DNA from: Raphanus sativus | Lineage: Eukaryota > Streptophyta > Magnoliopsida > Brassicales > Brassicaceae | Assembly (NCBI RefSeq): GCF_000801105.2 | Contig: NC_079516.1 | Span: forward strand, 17,638,998 to 17,702,997 | Direction of reading: 5' to 3' | DNA length: 64,000 nt | Translations under genes and position numbers: made by a program | Part shown: one piece after another, positions 35,472 through 47,026 of the stretch | Numbering within the stretch: position 1 is the stretch's first letter | Layout: every line of letters starts with the position of its first letter | The notes under the pieces: model-generated | The model's database searches: none | Told to the model about the DNA's origin: nothing | What the model saw: the letters and a program-made list of their open reading frames with translations, nothing else

Positions 35472-38400
35472 ATGAAGACAACAAAAGTACTAGAACGCAT
35501 GTTTTGCTTCATCTTCTTCTTATTGTTCTCCATCACCAACAACGTGGCATTTCCTCTCTCTACGAACTCTCGTTGGATCATCAACGAAAAAGGACAAAGA
35601 GTGAAACTGGCGTGTGTGAATTGGCCAGCGCATCTGCAGCCTGTGGTGGCAGAAGGGCTCAGCAAGCAACCGCTTGATGCCGTGGCCAAGAAGATAATGG
35701 CAATGGGTTTCAATTGTGTTAGGTTAACTTGGCCACTAGATTTAGCTACAAATGAGACATTGGCTACTAATGTTACTGTGAGACAATCTTTTCAGAGTCT
35801 TGGTCTTAGTGATGACATTTCTGGTTTCCAAACCAAGAACCCATCGATGATTGATCTTCCACTCATTGAAGCTTACAAGGTATTAATATAATATTTTCTT
35901 AGATGCTTTTTAGAATAAATAAAAGAATTACCAGATCTAATGTTGAAATAAAACTATTAGTTTATTAATTGCAAGTATTGTTTTCTGAAAGTTCCAAACT
36001 ATAAAAATTGGCATAAACGTAGGTTTATATTTAAACAAATAGTTTAAAATAATATTTTCAACTAATTTACAATCGATTTTTTTTGGCTAAGAATATGAAT
36101 TGCATTACTAGAATGAACGGGTTGTGAGTTACAAAGGATCAGAGCTTACAAGAATTCTCCGTAGCAAAAAAGATAAAAACCTGGAAAAAAACTGAGATTA
36201 CAGAAACCATTACAGAAACCATTACAAGCATTTTTTAGATTTTCACTTTTAATAACTGCAGTTTTCATCAAATTACATTGATGTACTAAGCTAAATGAAT
36301 TTATACCAATAAATCTTCACCCAAGAAATATTTAAAAACAAAAAAAAATTACTTTTTCTTTTGAAATTGAAAAAAAAACAAAATCTTTTATTTTGCGTCT
36401 TTTTAAAGAGCGTGGTGACTACGTTGGGAAACCACAATTTGATGGTGGTATTAGACAACCACTTGACCAAGCCAGGGTGGTGCTGCCGCTACAACGACAG
36501 CAACGGTTTCTTTGGCGATACTTTCTTTGAACCTGGCACGTGGATCGCAGGTCTGACTAAGATAGCTACACTCTTCAAAGATGCCTCCAATGTGGTTGGT
36601 ATGAGCCTCAGAAATGAACTTAGAGGACCTAGACAAAACGTCGACGATTGGTTCAAGTACGTACATTTGCATAACGAATTATTCGCCCTTGACTTTATTG
36701 TTTTGTTGCTTTACCAAAGTACATAATAGTTGGCTTTTACTTTGTTAAGGTTATGACCATAATTCAAAAAGATTATACTGTCGTAAATTACAGCAACTTG
36801 CTCGCCAGCAAAAGAAAAAATATATGTGTTTGTTTTTTCCCAATCATATTGCGTTCTACTCATATAAATTTTTTGGTCAAAGCAGTAGGTAATATAGGTT
36901 CGGTACTTTTCAAACAATTGCTAAAGTTATATATTAGTGATCATGAGTGATCTGCGTATATATATTACTAAATATGTTAGGTATTCGATCTGAGTCCGAT
37001 TATAGATTCAACTCTGTTTCCGGCTTGATTAAGCTACCTAAACCGATTCGATCAATACTAGTCACGAACTCAATGAAACGCAAGAATGCAAAACATACAC
37101 AAGTTGTTCACCCGGTGTTCACCGCACCTCTCGATGTGAGAGGCCGCTATCCTCACCGGAGCTAGCTCCGCTAGCAATCCACTAGTTAATCAAAGCGATT
37201 ACAAGTGTTCGATATCACAACCTGATACTGTTTGTTCTTTGTGCAGTTTCTACAAGCAAAGATACAGAGATCTCAATGGAGTAGACTACGTGAGCGACTA
37301 CGACGGAGATGACAGCCTTTCAACCTCCAGTTCCTCCGATAGCGACGGCGGATCGTAGAATGATATGGAGAAAGCTCTGCGACGTCAAGAGTTGTGATCA
37401 CCTACCGGATCGTCTCTGCTCTTCGTCAAGCTTTCTCCTCCAGCTCCCGTGATCTCCCGTGATCTCTTTCTCTCTCTACTGTAACGAATTCGTCTTCTCT
37501 CTCTGTTTGATCAAGAAGACGATGGTGTAACTGACTGTAGGGTCCACTCCTTATATAACAAACTCGATCACTAGCTCGAGCTTTATCTCGAGCTGGTTTA
37601 CTCTGAACCGGGTTCAAGCCCATTTGATGATTCTTTTTTAGTCAATTGATTCAGCCCAGTAGGAAGCCCAGACATAAACGACACCGCTTCACAAATCTCC
37701 ACCTTGTCGATTAGGTCACAAAACTTCCTCCGCCGAAACCAAATCCGCAACTGAGACACCTCCCGACACAATCATGCCTGAATCTCCTCAAGATAGCCAT
37801 ACCGGATTCAACAGCCATGAAGTAAGTCAAGCCATACCCATGTCTGCCTCTCCTTCTCCGATACGAAGCCCAGAACCACTGATGTTTATACCAGATCGAG
37901 AACCCTCTCCGACTCTCACTCTTCCTGCCGATTTCAAGTTACCAGAATCAATCCATGTGCCTCCATTCTCTGAACCTGAGCCACAAACAACTCCACCTCC
38001 ACCTGAATACGCTGGAACTCCACCTCAAGAGTCAAACACTCTTCCGAACAGTAAGTAAACTCCGTCTTTCTCAAATACGAAAATATAATGAATGATTCAA
38101 CCTCACTAGCTTCTGTTTACCAGCAGCTGAGAACTCGAACTACCCCATTCATCCTCTCGCTACCTTTGAGTAAGTTTCTCTATTTTCTTCATTAGTTTCT
38201 CCTTGTTGTTTATCCAAGAACAGATCACTAACCCATCTGCTCTCTTCTTGTTTCATGAACTCCTTATGCTGAGACGACTAACAACAGAGGCGTCTCGGAG
38301 TTCTTGGACACGAAATCACGAGGCGATCCCAAGCGTTACGAGATGCTTCTCGAACGCATTACCAGGTACCGTCTTCGTTAACACATCTGCAGGATTTAGA

Positions 38401-41400
38401 GTAGTGTGAATTTTAGGATCTTCACCCACCCAAAATCCACAATATCCCTGATGAAATGAATCTTGTTAGCCACATGTTTAGTCCTCTCATGATGAACTGA
38501 ATTCTTAGCTAGGCAAATAGCACTCTGTGAATCACAGTTGAGCTTAAAGAACTCAGAAGTAAAACTCAATTCACCGCAGAATTCCCTTAACCATAAGCCC
38601 TCCTTAGTTGCTTCAGATAATGTCATGTACTCAGCCTCTGTAGTAGACAATGCTACTACATGCTGAAGTGCAGATCTCCAACTAACGGTATTGCCACCCA
38701 CTTGAAAAATATATCCTGTAACTGAACGACGCTTGTCTAGATCAGTAGAGTAGTCAGAGTCACTGAAACCTTCAATCTCAAAATGCCCACATTTCGTAAA
38801 CGTTAGACACACATCAGAAGCACCTTGTAGATAACGAAATATCCACTTAACAGCTCCCCAATGCTCTTGACTAGGCTTAGACATGAACCTGCTTACCAGA
38901 CCCACCGCAAACGCTAGATCAGGTCTTGAACCAACCATCGCATACATCAAACTCCCAACTGCACTTGCATATGGGATTGAATCCATCTCTTTAGCTTTCA
39001 CGATCCGTTCCTTATCAGTCAAGCTTCTCAACTTAAACTGACAATTAGTTGGTGTAACCACTGGCTTGCAGAATTCCATCCCAAACGTTCTCAAAATGTG
39101 CTTTATGTACTTTCCCTGAGATAGCTTCAACACTCCCTTACTCCTGTCTCGGATGATATCCATTCCAAGTATCCTGGAGGCAGGACCCAGATCTTTCATT
39201 TCAAACTCTGATTTCAAAACTTCCTTTAGCTTTGTAATCTCCTTCTTACTCTTCGCTGCTATGAGCATATCATCCACGTAGAGAAGAAGATATATATTAT
39301 CTCCAGCTTTTCCTTCCTTCAAATACACGCACGGATCTTTAATACACCGCTTAAAACCCGCACTCTTCATGAACACATCAAACCTTAGATTCCACTGTCT
39401 TGGAGATTGCTTCAATCCGTACAAGGATTTCTTCAGTAAACAAACTTTTCCTTCATCTCCCATCTTAATAAAACCTTCTGGTTGCTCCATGTAGATAGTT
39501 TCATCTAGGTTTCCATGTAAAAACGCAGTTTTCACATCCATCTGTTCCAACTCTGTATCATAGTTAACCACATACGACAACATAATCCGAATTGAAACAT
39601 GCTTAACCACCGGAGCAAAGATCTCGTTATAATCCACACCTTCAACTTGAGAATATCCTTTAGCCAATAGACGCGATTTGTATCTAGGATCTTCAACTCC
39701 CGGGATGCCCTCTTTATACTTGTAGAGCCACTTGCATCCTATGACCCTCTGTCTCTGTGGTCTGTCAACAATATCCCAAGTTTCATTTTCATCCAACGAA
39801 TCTTTCTCCTCACCCATAGATGCATTCCATTTGCCTCTATCCTTGCTCCTCATAGCTTCAGCATACGTCTTAGGTTCATTAATCTCCATATCCGCAGCAC
39901 TTGTCAACGCATATGCAACAAAGTCTCCACTCTCAAAGATTGCAGGAGGCTTTGTTTGCCTGCGTACTCTGTCTCTAGCCAAAAGATAACCACTTAATGA
40001 GTCGTCTGAACCATCCACTGCGTTTTTTGTCTCGTTCTCATCACTCTCTGAATCTGAGCTTTCCCCTTCAATAGAAAAAACTCCACCTTCACCGGTGTTC
40101 CTAGATTGTGACGTAGAGCCATACTCAAACGTAGACTTTTCTTTAGTAGGTCCTTGAATCAGATCATCCTTGAATGTAACCTTTTTATACTTAGGCACTG
40201 ATTCCTTCTCGTTTTCTTTAGCTTCTTGATAAAGAGTTTCTTCATCAAATATCACATTCCTACTAATAGTAGACTTCCCATCTTCTGGTAGCCAAACTCG
40301 ATACCCTTTAGTGCCTTGTGGATATCCCACGAAGATTCCCTTTAGAGCTCTATGACTCATCTTATCTTGAACTGTGTGCACGTAAGCAACACATCCAAAA
40401 CGGCGTAGATGATTGAGCTCCACCTTAACCCCTGACCATACTTCCTCTGGAATGTCAAACTCTATAGACGAATTAGGAGTTCTGTTGATGATATACACTG
40501 CCGTAGAAGCTGCCTCAGCCCAAAATTTCTTTTCCAATTTAGATTCAGCCAACATACATCGAACCTTGTCAGCAATGGTTTTGTTCATTCGTTCTGCCAC
40601 TCCATTCTGTTGAGGAGTATAGGTGCACGTTCTATGTTGTTTGATACCAGCTTCTTTACACATAGAATCCATCAGATTATTACAAAACTCCAACCCATTA
40701 TCAGTCCTCAGACATTTAATCTTCTTTCCCGTTTGAGTTTCAACAAGCTTCTTCCACTCTGAAATATTCTCATAGACTTCATCCTTAGATCTTAGAAACC
40801 TGATCCAAACCTTCTTTGAGAAATCATCAATGAGTGTTAAGAAATACTTGCAACCTGATAAACTTTCTTCATTCGACGTAGAACCCCACAGATCACTATG
40901 AACGTATCCCAGAATCTCAGTAGTAGTCTTCTTTGCACTCGGAAATGGTAACTTATGAACTTTACCAAGAACACAAATCTCACAGAAGTCCAACGTGTGA
41001 ACTTCCTTTTCATTCAGATAACCCTTCTTCACCAAAATATTCATGTTCTTTAAACTCATGTGACCGAGCCTTGAATGCCAACGGTTAGTGAGATTCACTT
41101 GAGCTTTAACAACATTTGCTTCAGCCTTCACTACGGTTCCTTTCAGATAGTACAACCCATCCTTGTAAACTCCAGTAATCACTTTCTTTTTATCCTTGTA
41201 GAACGTGACCGTGTAGTCTTCACCAGTGTACTTGTAACCATTCTTTTCCATCTGACCATAAGAAATCAAATTTCTCACCATCGTAGGCATGTATCTTACT
41301 CCTGTTAATATCACTGTCGACTTGTCTGGATTCACTATCTTTAGCTTTCCAATCCCTTTGACTTCACTCACAGTGTTATTTCCCATAAGAACATCACCAC

Positions 41401-44400
41401 CTTCAAACTCTTCCAGATCAAATAGGACTTCCCTGTTAGGTGTGATGTGAAAAGTACATCCTGAATCGAGCACCCATTCTTCTTTAGTATCATGTGTACT
41501 TGCAGTAAGAATCATAGGAAACTCCCTCTCCTCAGCCACGTTAGCGGAATTAGTAGCTTTCTGCTCCTTTCTCTCAGGACAATCACGCTTAAAATGACCT
41601 TCCTTTCCACATGCCCAACACTCTCTAGCTTTAACATGAGATTTTCCTCTTGACTTCGATCTGAAGCCTTTGCTCTTTGATCTGTTCTTGTTTTGGTTAT
41701 CAGAACGCTTCTCTGATCTTCCTCTTGAAACAGTTAACCCTTCAGCATTTGACTTAGGACGTTTTCCTAGTCCTTTCTCCTTAAGCTCTGCTTCCTTTGC
41801 GTATGCTGATGTAGTCACCTCTTTAACTGTTAACGTCTCCTTCCCATTTCCATACTTAAGAGTATGAACCAATGAATCAAACTGTGGAGGTAGACTGGTT
41901 AGGATTTGAATCGCTTGATCCTCATCAGACACATTTATGTTCAGACTAGCCAGATCATCCACAAGCTTTAGAAACTTATCCAAGTTCTCTTCAATACTCT
42001 TGCTCTCATCCATCTTATAACTCGCAAAACTTTGCTTGAGGTAGATGCGATTAGGCAGAGTCTTTGTCTGATAGTCTCCTTCCAAAGCTTTCCATACACC
42101 CATGGCTGTAGTCTCTTTCATAACTTTTCTCAGAACTATATTTGTCAAACTTGAGCAAATAAGGTTTCGAGCCCTTGTGTCTTTCTCTTTAGATGATGCC
42201 CCCTTTTTGACATCTTCGTCTGATGATGACTCTGCATCATCATCAGCTTCTTTCTTAGTACCTCCTTCCTCAGGACTCAAGATGTGTCCCAGACCTTGCA
42301 GTTCCAACTGCATCAACATCTTGAACTTCCACATACCAAAATCTCCCGATCCATCGAACTTTTCCATCTCAAACTTTCCGTGAACAGGCTTCATCCTGAT
42401 CAATCAATTAGAAAAACTCAAACAGCAACAACTCCACAGATTATCCAGAATACCACAACCTCACACACCTTAGATCGAACCTCCAGGCTCTCTTCATCGA
42501 GAACCTGGCTCTGATACCACTTGTTAGGTATTCGATCTGAGTCCGATTATAGATTCAACTCTGTTTCCGGCTTGATTAAGCTACCTAAACCGATTCGATC
42601 AATACTAGTCACGAACTCAATGAAACGCAAGAATGCAAAACATACACAAGTTGTTCACCCGGTGTTCACCGCACCTCTCGATGTGAGAGGCCGCTATCCT
42701 CACCGGAGCTAGCTCCGCTAGCAATCCACTAGTTAATCAAAGCGATTACAAGTGTTCGATATCACAATCTGATACCGTTTGTTCTTTGTGCAGTTTCTAC
42801 GAGCAAAGATACAGAGATCTCAATGGAGTAGACTACGTGAGCGACTACGACGGAGATGACAGCCTTTCAACCTCCAGTTCCTCCGATAGCGACGGCGGAT
42901 CGTAGAATGATATGGAGAAAGCTCTGCGACGTCAAGAGCTATGATCACCTACCGGATCGTCTCTGTTCTTCGTCAAGCTTTCTCCTCCAGCTCTCGTAAT
43001 CTCCCGTGATCTCTTTCTCTCTCTACTGTAACGACTTCGTCTTCTCTCTCTGTTTGATCAAGAAGACGATGGTGTAACTGACTGTAGGGTCCACTCCTTA
43101 TATAACAAACTCGATCACTAACTCGAGCTTTATCTCGAGCTGGTTTACTCTGAACCGGATTCAAGCCCAATTGATGATTCTTCTTTAGTCAATTGATTCA
43201 GCCCAGTAGGAAACCCAGACATAAACGACACCGCTTCACAAAATATATCAGATTTTTGTTACAAAATAATATATTTCTAAACATATCAGATTTTTTGTTA
43301 CAAAATAATATATTACTAAATATATCAGATTTTTTGTTACAGAATAATATATTACTAGTTACGGTATGTAACATCGGTCAGAACAACATCGGATGATCTA
43401 TTTCACTACTTGTTTGTACTTCTCTTGTCAAAATTCAGTTGTTTTAATTTCTTGGCCAAAAAGTATCTCAACCATTAACTACCAAGCATCATAAATATTA
43501 GGTCTCTTGCCCGAGGAAAGACCACATCCAGTCCGGATTAAAATTGTATCTGCTCTATATATTAAGGGAATGAGAGTGAGATATGATAACATAAAATAGC
43601 TCTAATTTTTGTCTCATTATATATGCATGTAGATACATGCAACAAGGAGCCGAGGCGGTCCACGGAGCAAATCCTAACGTACTTATAATCCTTTCTGGTC
43701 TCACCTACGACACCGACCTTTCTTTCGTCCGGTCACGACCCGTTAACCTAACTTTCTCCGGGAAACTCGTCTTTGAGATCCATCAATACTCTATCCCCTA
43801 CACAAAAATATGGAGTTCCAAAAACCCTAACGACGCATGCGGGGACATTCTGAAAATCCTCGACGACGGAGTCGGTTTCAACCTCCGGGAATTCCCGGTG
43901 TTTCTTAGTGAGTTTGGAATCGATGTGAGAGGCGTAAATGTTGTCCAGAACCGGAATTTAGGATGTCTATTAGGTTGGGCGGCGGAAAATGACGTAGATT
44001 GGGCGATTTGGGAACTTGGTGGAAGTTACTATCTCAGAGAAGGTGTGGTCGGAATGATTGAATATTACAGTGTCTTGGATTCTGATTGGATAAGTGTTCG
44101 AAACAACAGTTTCCTGCAAAGACTGTCTCTGATTCAATCCCAGCTTCAAGGTAACTATTCCACATGTTTTTGATGGTCAAAATAATTTTTATCACTGGAA
44201 GTTTTTTACTCTCCCCTTTTTTAATATAAATTGTTTTAGATTTGGACAAGTAGATTAAGAAAATAATTAACTTTTTACATTTTCTAAACAAAAACATCAT
44301 TAATTATTTATCTAACCATAATCCAACAGTTAATAAAATAGAAAGTATATTATCATTCGTCAAAGTAACATTAATTATTAATAAAGTTTACATAGAAAAC

Positions 44401-45336
44401 TGAAAACGTTTATTTGGAACAAATTTTTTTTTTCTAAAACCATTTATATTAAAAACGGAAGGAGTATTTTTATTTTATTTTTCATGAACATTCAAGTTTC
44501 AAATTTGGATTACATGATACTTGATAGTATAAAATCAATCTCTACTAAGTTAAAAAATTAAATATTTTATCAAAAAAACAAATTAAATATACATAATCAT
44601 ATAGGAATAATCTTCAAATTAGATTTAATTAATAAATTACAATTGTTCTTCTGAATAATCTTTCTATGGGTCAAAACTTGGTTTAACTATCTGGGTAATT
44701 AACAAAAAAAAAACTTTTTAACAAATTTACCTACAATGATTGGGCTACTGTTATGGATTAATAAAAATCCAGAAGTTGACTAAAAAAACAAATTTATGTA
44801 CAGTATTCAAGTTTTAACTGCAATGATTTGTTTTTCTTTGTTATGTATATTATTCTCTTCCCTACATAGTTAACATCTCACCTTCTTTGGTTAACAAACT
44901 TGGTTTACCAGGACCGGATCATCAATCCAAAGTCAACAATCTTGTTTTCCACCCGTTGTCTGGACTTTGCATGCTACAATCTTTCTTAGATCCCACCAAG
45001 GTCACTCTCGGTCGATGTAATGAATCTCAACTATGGAACTACACTACTGACAATACCTTAAAACTTCAAAACAAGTCTCTATGCTTAGCGAACACTGGAC
45101 CAAATGCACCGGTCAAGCTCAGTGAGACGCGTTGCTCGAGCTCTAATTTGTCTAAATGGCAAACCATCTCAGCCTCTAATATGCTCTTAGCTGCGACGTC
45201 AACTAATAACTCGCTTTGTCTTGACGTCGATGGAGACAATACCCTCGTAGCTACCAACTGCAGGTGTGTGAACGGCGAAGATAGCTCGTGTGATCCGATG
45301 AGCCAGTGGTTTAAGATCGTCAAAGTCAATAAATAA
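35472..45336 (+). CDS. Secreted GH5 glycoside hydrolase (cellulase-like) with C-terminal lectin-like domain
   Basis: Four exons: 35472-35879, 36409-36656, 43633-44150 and 44912-45336, all with GT-AG introns. They join in frame to 532 aa. An N-terminal hydrophobic signal (residues about 9-27) predicts secretion. GH5 signatures: CVNWPAHLQPVVAEGL, GFNCVRLTWPLD, acid/base Glu206 in RNEL and nucleophile Glu312 in FLSEFG. Residues about 395-532 form a ricin-B/CBM13-like domain (Cys-rich, repeated QLWNY/LCLD motifs). The match is to Arabidopsis At3g26130/At3g26140-type proteins of plant GH5 subfamily 11; the natural substrate is not established to my knowledge. Intron 2 is about 7 kb because a copia element lies in it, but splice sites and frame look intact. 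Pre-mRNA processing may be affected by the insert. Confidence 0.9.
36975..37693 (-). repeat. Copia 2, 3' LTR (left)
   Basis: 719 bp, pairing with 42522-43240. The adjacent polypurine tract AAGGTGGAGATT lies at 37694-37705 on the minus strand. The 37706-38395 interval is the non-coding 3' internal region. Confidence 0.93.
38396..42403 (-). CDS. Copia 2 gag-pol polyprotein (1335 codons, C-terminal frameshift)
   Basis: One open frame starting MIRMKPVHGKFEMEKFDG. Domains: gag (LEGDYQTKTLPNRIYLKQ), CCHC knuckle CWACGKEGHFKRDC, protease WVLDSGCTFHIT, integrase HHCC (HSRLGHMS, CEICVLGK) and core (HSDLWGS, TDNGLEFC, MNKTIADKVR), RT (MDVKTAFLHGNLDE, LLLYVDDMLIAA) and RNase H (GFSDSDYSTDLDKRRS, STTEAEYMTL, CDSQSAICLAKN). 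The frame ends early at KILKFTLL. One base appears lost near 38408-38412, since the neighbouring frame continues with the expected IHTTLNPADVLTK. The last roughly 40 residues, including the final catalytic Asp region of RNase H, are therefore lost from the main frame. Otherwise it could be competent. Confidence 0.92.
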   Translation of the reverse strand: MIRMKPVHGKFEMEKFDGSGDFGMWKFKMLMQLELQGLGHILSPEEGGTKKEADDDAESSSDEDVKKGASSKEKDTRARNLICSSLTNIVLRKVMKETTAMGVWKALEGDYQTKTLPNRIYLKQSFASYKMDESKSIEENLDKFLKLVDDLASLNINVSDEDQAIQILTSLPPQFDSLVHTLKYGNGKETLTVKEVTTSAYAKEAELKEKGLGKRPKSNAEGLTVSRGRSEKRSDNQNKNRSKSKGFRSKSRGKSHVKARECWACGKEGHFKRDCPERKEQKATNSANVAEEREFPMILTASTHDTKEEWVLDSGCTFHITPNREVLFDLEEFEGGDVLMGNNTVSEVKGIGKLKIVNPDKSTVILTGVRYMPTMVRNLISYGQMEKNGYKYTGEDYTVTFYKDKKKVITGVYKDGLYYLKGTVVKAEANVVKAQVNLTNRWHSRLGHMSLKNMNILVKKGYLNEKEVHTLDFCEICVLGKVHKLPFPSAKKTTTEILGYVHSDLWGSTSNEESLSGCKYFLTLIDDFSKKVWIRFLRSKDEVYENISEWKKLVETQTGKKIKCLRTDNGLEFCNNLMDSMCKEAGIKQHRTCTYTPQQNGVAERMNKTIADKVRCMLAESKLEKKFWAEAASTAVYIINRTPNSSIEFDIPEEVWSGVKVELNHLRRFGCVAYVHTVQDKMSHRALKGIFVGYPQGTKGYRVWLPEDGKSTISRNVIFDEETLYQEAKENEKESVPKYKKVTFKDDLIQGPTKEKSTFEYGSTSQSRNTGEGGVFSIEGESSDSESDENETKNAVDGSDDSLSGYLLARDRVRRQTKPPAIFESGDFVAYALTSAADMEINEPKTYAEAMRSKDRGKWNASMGEEKDSLDENETWDIVDRPQRQRVIGCKWLYKYKEGIPGVEDPRYKSRLLAKGYSQVEGVDYNEIFAPVVKHVSIRIMLSYVVNYDTELEQMDVKTAFLHGNLDETIYMEQPEGFIKMGDEGKVCLLKKSLYGLKQSPRQWNLRFDVFMKSAGFKRCIKDPCVYLKEGKAGDNIYLLLYVDDMLIAAKSKKEITKLKEVLKSEFEMKDLGPASRILGMDIIRDRSKGVLKLSQGKYIKHILRTFGMEFCKPVVTPTNCQFKLRSLTDKERIVKAKEMDSIPYASAVGSLMYAMVGSRPDLAFAVGLVSRFMSKPSQEHWGAVKWIFRYLQGASDVCLTFTKCGHFEIEGFSDSDYSTDLDKRRSVTGYIFQVGGNTVSWRSALQHVVALSTTEAEYMTLSEATKEGLWLREFCGELSFTSEFFKLNCDSQSAICLAKNSVHHERTKHVANKIHFIRDIVDFGWVKILKFTLL
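42508..42519 (-). other. Copia 2 primer-binding site (initiator tRNA-Met)
   Basis: Minus-strand TGGTATCAGAGC is 2 nt from the 5' LTR start, the same site and spacing as in copia 1. Confidence 0.9.
42522..43240 (-). repeat. Copia 2, 5' LTR (right)
   Basis: 719 bp, with the same length and ends as 36975-37693. Most differences between the two LTRs are transitions. Confidence 0.93.
43242..43358. repeat. 39-bp tandem repeat, three copies
   Basis: The unit contains ATATCAGATTTTTTGTTAC followed by an AATAATATATTACTA segment. The copia 2 target duplication AAATA is the start of the first copy, and the left flank of the element (TATTACTAAATA) matches the end of a unit. The array was therefore present before, and split by, the insertion. 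Confidence 0.7.
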
Positions 45337-45796
45337 ATGATTCTATCTGTTGGATTAGCAATTAGTTACGTAACTCATGAAGCCTAGTATATTCTGTTCC
45401 CCCTATGAAAATTACATGAATGGTTCAAAATCAGTTGAAGAACTAATATAATGCTATTATGTTAGTGTGCCCAAAGACACAAAACCACATAACTCTGGCA
45501 AAATGATTAATCTAGAAAATCTATCATTGGTAATTTGTTTTATCAACTCACGTAGCTTATTAGTATACGAAATCATGGAGACATTCAATATAAACTAACT
45601 ACATCCAATCCGCTTACTACAAAATTTAATAACGTAAAAGCTTTTTTTTTTTGCCAAAATGTGAATACCATAATATGAGCAGAGTTTGTAAATAATTACA
45701 AAATTTTTAAATAGATGCCTGAGTCAGCCTTGGCAAAAAAAAAAAACAAAAAAAACAAAGCTGAGCCAAAAAAAATTTGAAGAAAAGGTGTGTTAT
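45337..45796. other. 3' flank of GH5, no gene
   Basis: AT-rich, with A-runs near 45738-45762 that probably relate to the tail of the LINE fragment on its right. Confidence 0.5.
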
Positions 45797-46335
45797 TCAA
45801 ACCGAAGCCATTGCTGCATAAGTGGGGGTGAAGGACTTTAGTTTCCTTTTCCCCCGGATTGTATCCCCTACGAAGTGGTCAATGATTTTGAAAATAGCTG
45901 CTGCTTCACCATCATGTAGTCGTTTATTCCTCTCAGTCCAGATGCTTAATATTGTTACTTGAGCGACGAGTCTCTTGAGCATAGATAACCAATCAGAGAA
46001 AGCAGTCCACGTATGGAATGCAAGAGGACGATACATGAATCTCTGCAAAACCAAATCCCATATTGCTTCATTTATCTCACAGCGAAGGAAGAGATGATCT
46101 CTGTTTTCCTCGAGCAAGTTGCAGAGACAACAGAGAGGCGTGACGTTCACACCCCATCTAGATAAAAGCATGCTTCCGTACGTACGTGGCCCTTGAACCA
46201 GATATTATTTGTCCAGTGTTGAATTTGTCCTGCAAACGTCAAAGCCTTTGCAGACCAGCAATTGAAATTACCTAAGATCTTATCGAGCAATGGCATGTAA
46301 CCAGATAACCTCAACTTTCGATGCATCAGGGGCAA
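45797..46335 (-). pseudogene. 5'-truncated LINE fragment (RT C-terminus and zf-RVT domain)
   Basis: Two overlapping pieces: first LRLSGYMPLLDKILGNFNCW, ALTFAGQIQ and NNIWFKGHV (46335-46147), then LLSRWGVNVTPLCCLCNLL, ENRDHLFLRC and TERNKRLHDG, with a stop at 45797. They match the RT thumb and reverse-transcriptase zinc-binding region of plant LINEs and related genes. A frameshift and small deletions separate them. This is a different family from the 22.9-29.4-kb LINE. Confidence 0.7.
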
Positions 46336-46796
46336 ACATAAAGCTAAAAGTCACGCTAGTTCAAACTAGATACATACAGGTCTGAGGTAAAACAAAAAAA
46401 AGGTTAAATGAACAAATGTTTCGATGGGTTTCAGTTGCGTTAATAGATTGACTTGGCTTCTCTACTCAGCCACCAATGAATCCTTCTCACATAGGTTTTC
46501 AAAATTTCCTGGAAAGATAGTTTTTTAATTCGAAGATCAGAGATAAGTATCGCAAACTTCCTCATGATGATTGTCTTGCAAGATAAATCTAGTTTGAAAC
46601 TTATCAAAACAATTTAAAGTTTATAAATATAAAACTAATTTTTTTCCTGAAAATTTTTCTTACAAAATTACGATTTATTTCTTGTTGGGTTATTAATTTA
46701 AGTTCATTTATCTCGAGGCTATTTAATTAAACTTACGAAAGCCAAAACCAGAGACAGAGCTGATATTAACACAACTAGTTTTTATCCAGAGATAAC
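46336..46796. other. Spacer, no gene
   Basis: AT-rich with no recognisable feature. It could be the 3' part of the small-RNA transcription unit to its right. Confidence 0.4.
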
Positions 46797-46912
46797 GCCT
46801 CAGTTTAAATCCATAAGCTTCATAGAAATTGCAGTTTCTGCCAAGGGGTTCTCCCTGTAAACATGGGTCTCAGCTCCACTGCACCTCGCGTAATTGGATT
46901 TCCTCATCGGCA
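46797..46912 (-). ncRNA. Possible box C/D snoRNA (second candidate)
   Basis: On the minus strand a C-like box CGATGAG (46903-46909; one mismatch to RUGAUGA) and a D box CTGA (46800-46803) are bracketed by GCC and GGC, which can pair. An internal CTGA (GAGCTGAGAC) and TATGAAG could be D' and C'. The length (about 115 nt) is long but allowed. It lies downstream of a better candidate in the same predicted transcript. The guide target was not identified. Confidence 0.35.
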
Positions 46913-46939
46913 ACAATAAATAATTAATCATGTAAAAAA

Positions 46940-47026
46940 GGCTCAGAATTTATATACAGCTTCTTCTATCAAGAATTTTCTGAAGCAGAACTGGCGTAAA
47001 GCTGTTAGATTTTAATCATCACTGCC
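46940..47026 (-). ncRNA. Candidate box C/D snoRNA
   Basis: The minus strand reads GGCA, box C GTGATGA (47022-47016), a C'-like TTGATAGA, box D CTGA (46946-46943), then GCC. The GGC/GCC ends can form the short terminal stem typical of box C/D snoRNAs, which guide 2'-O-methylation of rRNA in the nucleolus. The length of 87 nt is typical. The interval is preceded by a promoter of the kind used by plant snoRNA and ribosomal-protein genes, and no protein frame lies between. No rRNA target was matched by eye. Confidence 0.5.

Larger units (their letters stand above)
36975..43240 (-). mobile_element. Ty1/copia LTR retrotransposon 2, 6266 bp, in GH5 intron 2
   Basis: Two 719-bp LTRs (TGTTAGG...TTCACA), target duplication AAATA (36970-36974 and 43241-43245), an initiator-Met primer site and a nearly intact gag-pol frame. 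By eye about 14 substitutions separate the LTRs (near 2%), roughly 0.65 million years at 1.5e-8 per site per year. The element lies in the opposite orientation to the host gene. It is related to copia 1 in gag, pol and primer site but is a different family, because the LTRs do not align. Confidence 0.93.
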
